A DNA stretch of 17,463 nucleotides from an uncultured Oscillospiraceae bacterium (lineage in GTDB: Bacteria > Bacillota > Clostridia > Oscillospirales > Oscillospiraceae): the NCBI GenBank assembly GCA_934590505.1, contig CAKTPC010000033.1, positions 1 to 17,463 of the forward strand. The letters are read 5' to 3'. This document shows positions 15,449 through 17,463 of the stretch, one piece after another. The notes under the pieces are model-generated. The model did not search any database, was not told the DNA's origin, and was given only the letters and a program-made list of their open reading frames with translations. The translations under genes and the position numbers were made by a program. Position 1 is the stretch's first letter; the number at the start of each line of letters is the position of its first letter.

Positions 15449-16267
15449 TTAATGGCAATTAAAGTACGACAGCGCTGTGCTGTCCGTGAGCACGACGTCA
15501 CACTTGCCGGCATAGAGATATTCAAAGCACTCTGTCGTACCGCCGGCGAGACGGGTTATCTGCCCGAGGCGGTTCACAAGCTTTTCATCGGTGTTGAGCG
15601 CGTCCAGCGCCTCAGGGGTAGAGGGCATGCACATCTTGCGCCCGCTGAGCCTGAGCCTGTTCCAGACAGACGAGCCGTTCCTTGTCGCGATCACAATGTC
15701 GTTGTGTATATACGGGCCGTACTGCGTGTACTTCTCCGCGTCGAGCTCCTTCTGATCCAGCGCTATGCCGCCCCACGCGACGTCAATGTTGCCGGAGGAC
15801 AGCTCAATATACACGTTCTCCTTCTCTATCTGCTGCATCTTGAGGTTCCAGCCCAGCAGATCGCATACCGCTATTGCAAGCTCAACATCAAGCCCCCAGA
15901 ACTCACCGTTTGTCACATAGGACATGGGGAAGGAGTTGATGTCCAGCCCGATTATAAGGTCGCGCTCCTCCGGCGGCTGGAGCTTTTCGAGTGCGTCTGC
16001 CTGCTTGGCGAAGTTCAGCGCCGGGCTCCCGAGCCATTTTATAGCGAGCTCGTCTACCTTACCCTGCGCGGCAAGCACACTGATCGCCGCCGTCACATAG
16101 AAGTACAGCGGGTCGTTGTTCCTGAAGGCGAGGGAATAGTCCTGCTCCACCAGCACCTGGACCTCGTTCACGCCGTATTTGAAGCCGCCGCAGCCTGCCG
16201 CACCGAGCATGACGCACAGTGCCAGCAGCACACATATCGTTCGTTTTAAGAAATTTCTTTTACACAT
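15449..16267 (-). CDS. Solute-binding lipoprotein, family 3 fold, apparently circularly permuted
   Basis: A 272-residue lipoprotein: positively charged start, hydrophobic core and lipobox LGAAGC with C26. Residues 36-80 (QDYSLAFRNNDP ... AAQGKVDELAIKWLG) match the stretch that normally ends family 3 amino-acid binding proteins (typically xYgiAfrkgDP...Gt...kwfG). After a linker (81-103) comes the usual beginning, LIIGLDINSFPMSYV...GEFWGLDVELAIAVCDLLGW (104-140), then SSGNIDVAWGGIAL (157-170), YGPY (183-186), and GKCDVVLTDSTALSYF (254-269) as the end. Thus the domain order is permuted. The arginine of the usual TpeR ligand motif is not seen (IALDQKE), while D262 is. SD GGAG (16276-16279) is 8 nt upstream. 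It lies 17 nt after the serine hydrolase gene; no permease is in the window. Confidence 0.85.
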   Translation of the reverse strand: MCKRNFLKRTICVLLALCVMLGAAGCGGFKYGVNEVQVLVEQDYSLAFRNNDPLYFYVTAAISVLAAQGKVDELAIKWLGSPALNFAKQADALEKLQPPEERDLIIGLDINSFPMSYVTNGEFWGLDVELAIAVCDLLGWNLKMQQIEKENVYIELSSGNIDVAWGGIALDQKELDAEKYTQYGPYIHNDIVIATRNGSSVWNRLRLSGRKMCMPSTPEALDALNTDEKLVNRLGQITRLAGGTTECFEYLYAGKCDVVLTDSTALSYFNCH

Positions 16268-16284
16268 ATCGTTTGCTCCGTCTG

Positions 16285-17463
16285 TCAGTGCTTGGGTCTG
16301 TAGCCCCCGCTGCTGCGCGGGTCACGACGCTCATGTGCCTGCTGTGAGCGCGGCACGCTCCTCGGTGCGCGGCGCTGCGGCGGCTGGCGTTTCTTCAAGG
16401 CGGTGCGTTTCCCGATGACTGCCGCGAGCACAACTACTGCTGTGATTCCGGCAATAGTGAGCACTTTCTTGATAGTCTCCCTGCGTGCCTGTTCGGCGGC
16501 GAGGCGCTCCTGCTCTGCCTTCTCAGCCGCGGCGCGCTCGGCGGCGAGGCGCTCCTGTTCCGCCTTCTGGGCGGCGGCGTCCTCCTCGGCCTGCTTTGCG
16601 GCGTCTGCTTCAGCCTGCTTCTCCTCCTCGTAGGACTTGAGCTGCTCGTCAAGGCTCAGTGCGTATTCCGTCAGCATCTGCGCCGCGTCCGCTATGACGT
16701 TTTCGTAGTGCGCGACATTGCAGGTCATGACCGTGACGATGCAGGGATTCGGCGTGTATATTATGCCGGTGGTATGGTTGAAGCTCTGGCCAAGCTGATC
16801 GTCAAAGCTGCCGTACTTCTGCGCGACCTTGTACACACCCTCAATGGCCGTCGACAGGCGGAAGTAATGCTCCGGCTCCGCAAGGAGCAGGCAGTCGATT
16901 ATATTGGGGTAGCTGTCCGGATCGGAATAGAGCGTTTTCATTACCGAGGTGATGTAGCGGTTATTGAAGTAGCAGTAGTCCATGTAATCCGGGTCGTACT
17001 CATCGTCTTTCAGCGAGGCATATTTCTTCGCATCCGCGCGCCACTGCTCGTCCCCGCCGAGGTATGTCCTTATAGTGTGCGCCCAATCATTGTTCGAGTA
17101 TACAAGGATAAGCTCTTCAATATCGGATACGGACTTATCGTAAATATACGTGTCCTGCGAGATCTCGCCGCTCTTGACGCGCTCGCTGAGCAGCATCATC
17201 AGCGGCACCTTGTACATGCTGGCGGGGTAGAACCACTCGTCACCGTTATAGTACCATTCGTCGCCGGTAGCGGTGTAGCAGAAGCCAAGGCTGAAATCCT
17301 TCGGGTCGATCCCACACACGGAAAGAAAGCTTTCCGTCATTTCGTTGAGCTTCTTTGCGTCGATTATCCCGGTGTCTGCCTCCGCATCGTCGGCCAGCGC
17401 CGATACCGGTATTGCCGCAAACATCATCAGGCACAGCAGCAGCGATAGGAGCCGCTTGAAATT
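16285..17463 (-). CDS. Secreted, membrane-anchored serine hydrolase of the beta-lactamase/PBP fold (5' end beyond right edge)
   Basis: The reading frame stays open to the window edge (392 residues visible). Upstream of the ATG at 17427 it reads NFKRLLSLLLCLMMF, completing a signal peptide with likely cleavage after SALA, so the true start is just outside. Counting from that ATG: PASMYK (68-73) is the SxxK motif with S70 and K73, SNN (111-113) takes the place of SDN, and HTTG (218-221) the place of KTG. No clear ExxLN of class A beta-lactamases is seen, so it is more likely a peptidoglycan-related or non-hydrolytic relative than a resistance enzyme. A charged Ala/Glu coiled coil (about 262-317), a transmembrane helix (about 319-339) and a basic Arg/Pro tail (341-380) follow. 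The tail would face the cytoplasm. It is first in a minus-strand pair with the lipoprotein. Confidence 0.85.
   Translation of the reverse strand, partial: NFKRLLSLLLCLMMFAAIPVSALADDAEADTGIIDAKKLNEMTESFLSVCGIDPKDFSLGFCYTATGDEWYYNGDEWFYPASMYKVPLMMLLSERVKSGEISQDTYIYDKSVSDIEELILVYSNNDWAHTIRTYLGGDEQWRADAKKYASLKDDEYDPDYMDYCYFNNRYITSVMKTLYSDPDSYPNIIDCLLLAEPEHYFRLSTAIEGVYKVAQKYGSFDDQLGQSFNHTTGIIYTPNPCIVTVMTCNVAHYENVIADAAQMLTEYALSLDEQLKSYEEEKQAEADAAKQAEEDAAAQKAEQERLAAERAAAEKAEQERLAAEQARRETIKKVLTIAGITAVVVLAAVIGKRTALKKRQPPQRRAPRSVPRSQQAHERRDPRSSGGYRPKH
16494..16568 (-). repeat. Tandem 45-bp period repeat encoding the KAEQERLAAE coiled coil
   Basis: The 30-nt blocks 16494-16523 and 16539-16568 match at 28 of 30 positions and are one 45-nt period apart. 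They encode two copies of KAEQERLAAE with a 15-residue period. This is a recent in-frame duplication within the serine hydrolase gene and could vary in copy number between strains. Confidence 0.8.

Noticed and set aside
16285..17463. A true class A beta-lactamase (resistance gene)
   Set aside because: SxxK is present but SDN is SNN, KTG is HTTG and no clear ExxLN is found; the added coiled coil, membrane helix and basic tail do not fit a resistance enzyme.

Overview
The window looks like a chromosomal segment of a Gram-positive anaerobic Firmicute, most likely a gut Clostridia of the Oscillospiraceae/Ruminococcaceae type. The reasons are a fairly GC-rich, tightly packed gene set, strong Shine-Dalgarno (SD) sites including some in front of TTG starts, a group II ECF vitamin-transporter module next to truA, a ClpE-type unfoldase, and a lipoprotein solute-binding protein. 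This placement is inference from gene content. No rRNA, tRNA, CRISPR array or phage genes were seen.

Layout, left edge to 5.3 kb. A branched-chain amino acid carrier (brnQ) runs off the left edge on the minus strand behind a recognisable promoter. The only long non-coding stretch (116-555) holds a probable 278-bp MITE-like element (252-529) with 26-bp imperfect terminal inverted repeats and internal hairpins. It ends 26 bp before a small alarmone (ppGpp) synthetase gene. Next come an N-acyl-D-amino-acid deacylase-type amidohydrolase and an NhaC-type antiporter, behind a strong promoter and closed by a terminator at 4242-4283.

4.3-13.3 kb. A new promoter (4309-4337) opens a compact run: an RlmI-like rRNA methyltransferase, the ECF transporter core (ecfA1, ecfA2, ecfT) and truA, all overlapping or nearly so. 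After a 163-bp gap follows a second run: cvpA-like membrane protein, a zinc-finger Clp ATPase of ClpE type, a macro-domain protein, a rhomboid protease and a DUF523 protein. The last four are joined by 4-nt gaps or an ATGA overlap, so they are probably cotranscribed and look like a protein/nucleotide quality-control set.

13.3-17.5 kb. A strong promoter drives a BlaI/MecI-family repressor without a BlaR partner, followed by a long hairpin and a MATE efflux transporter that starts at TTG. A large bidirectional terminator (15353-15407) separates this from a minus-strand pair: a serine hydrolase of the beta-lactamase fold with an alanine/glutamate-rich coiled coil, a membrane anchor and a basic tail (its 5' end lies beyond the right edge), then a solute-binding lipoprotein.

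The most striking object is that lipoprotein (15449-16267). Its domain reads as a circular permutation of the family 3 solute-binding fold: the segment that normally ends the protein sits directly after the lipobox, and the protein stops where the normal last segment would begin. It has no permease in the window and shares a transcript direction with the anchored serine hydrolase, so the two may form an uncharacterised cell-surface system.
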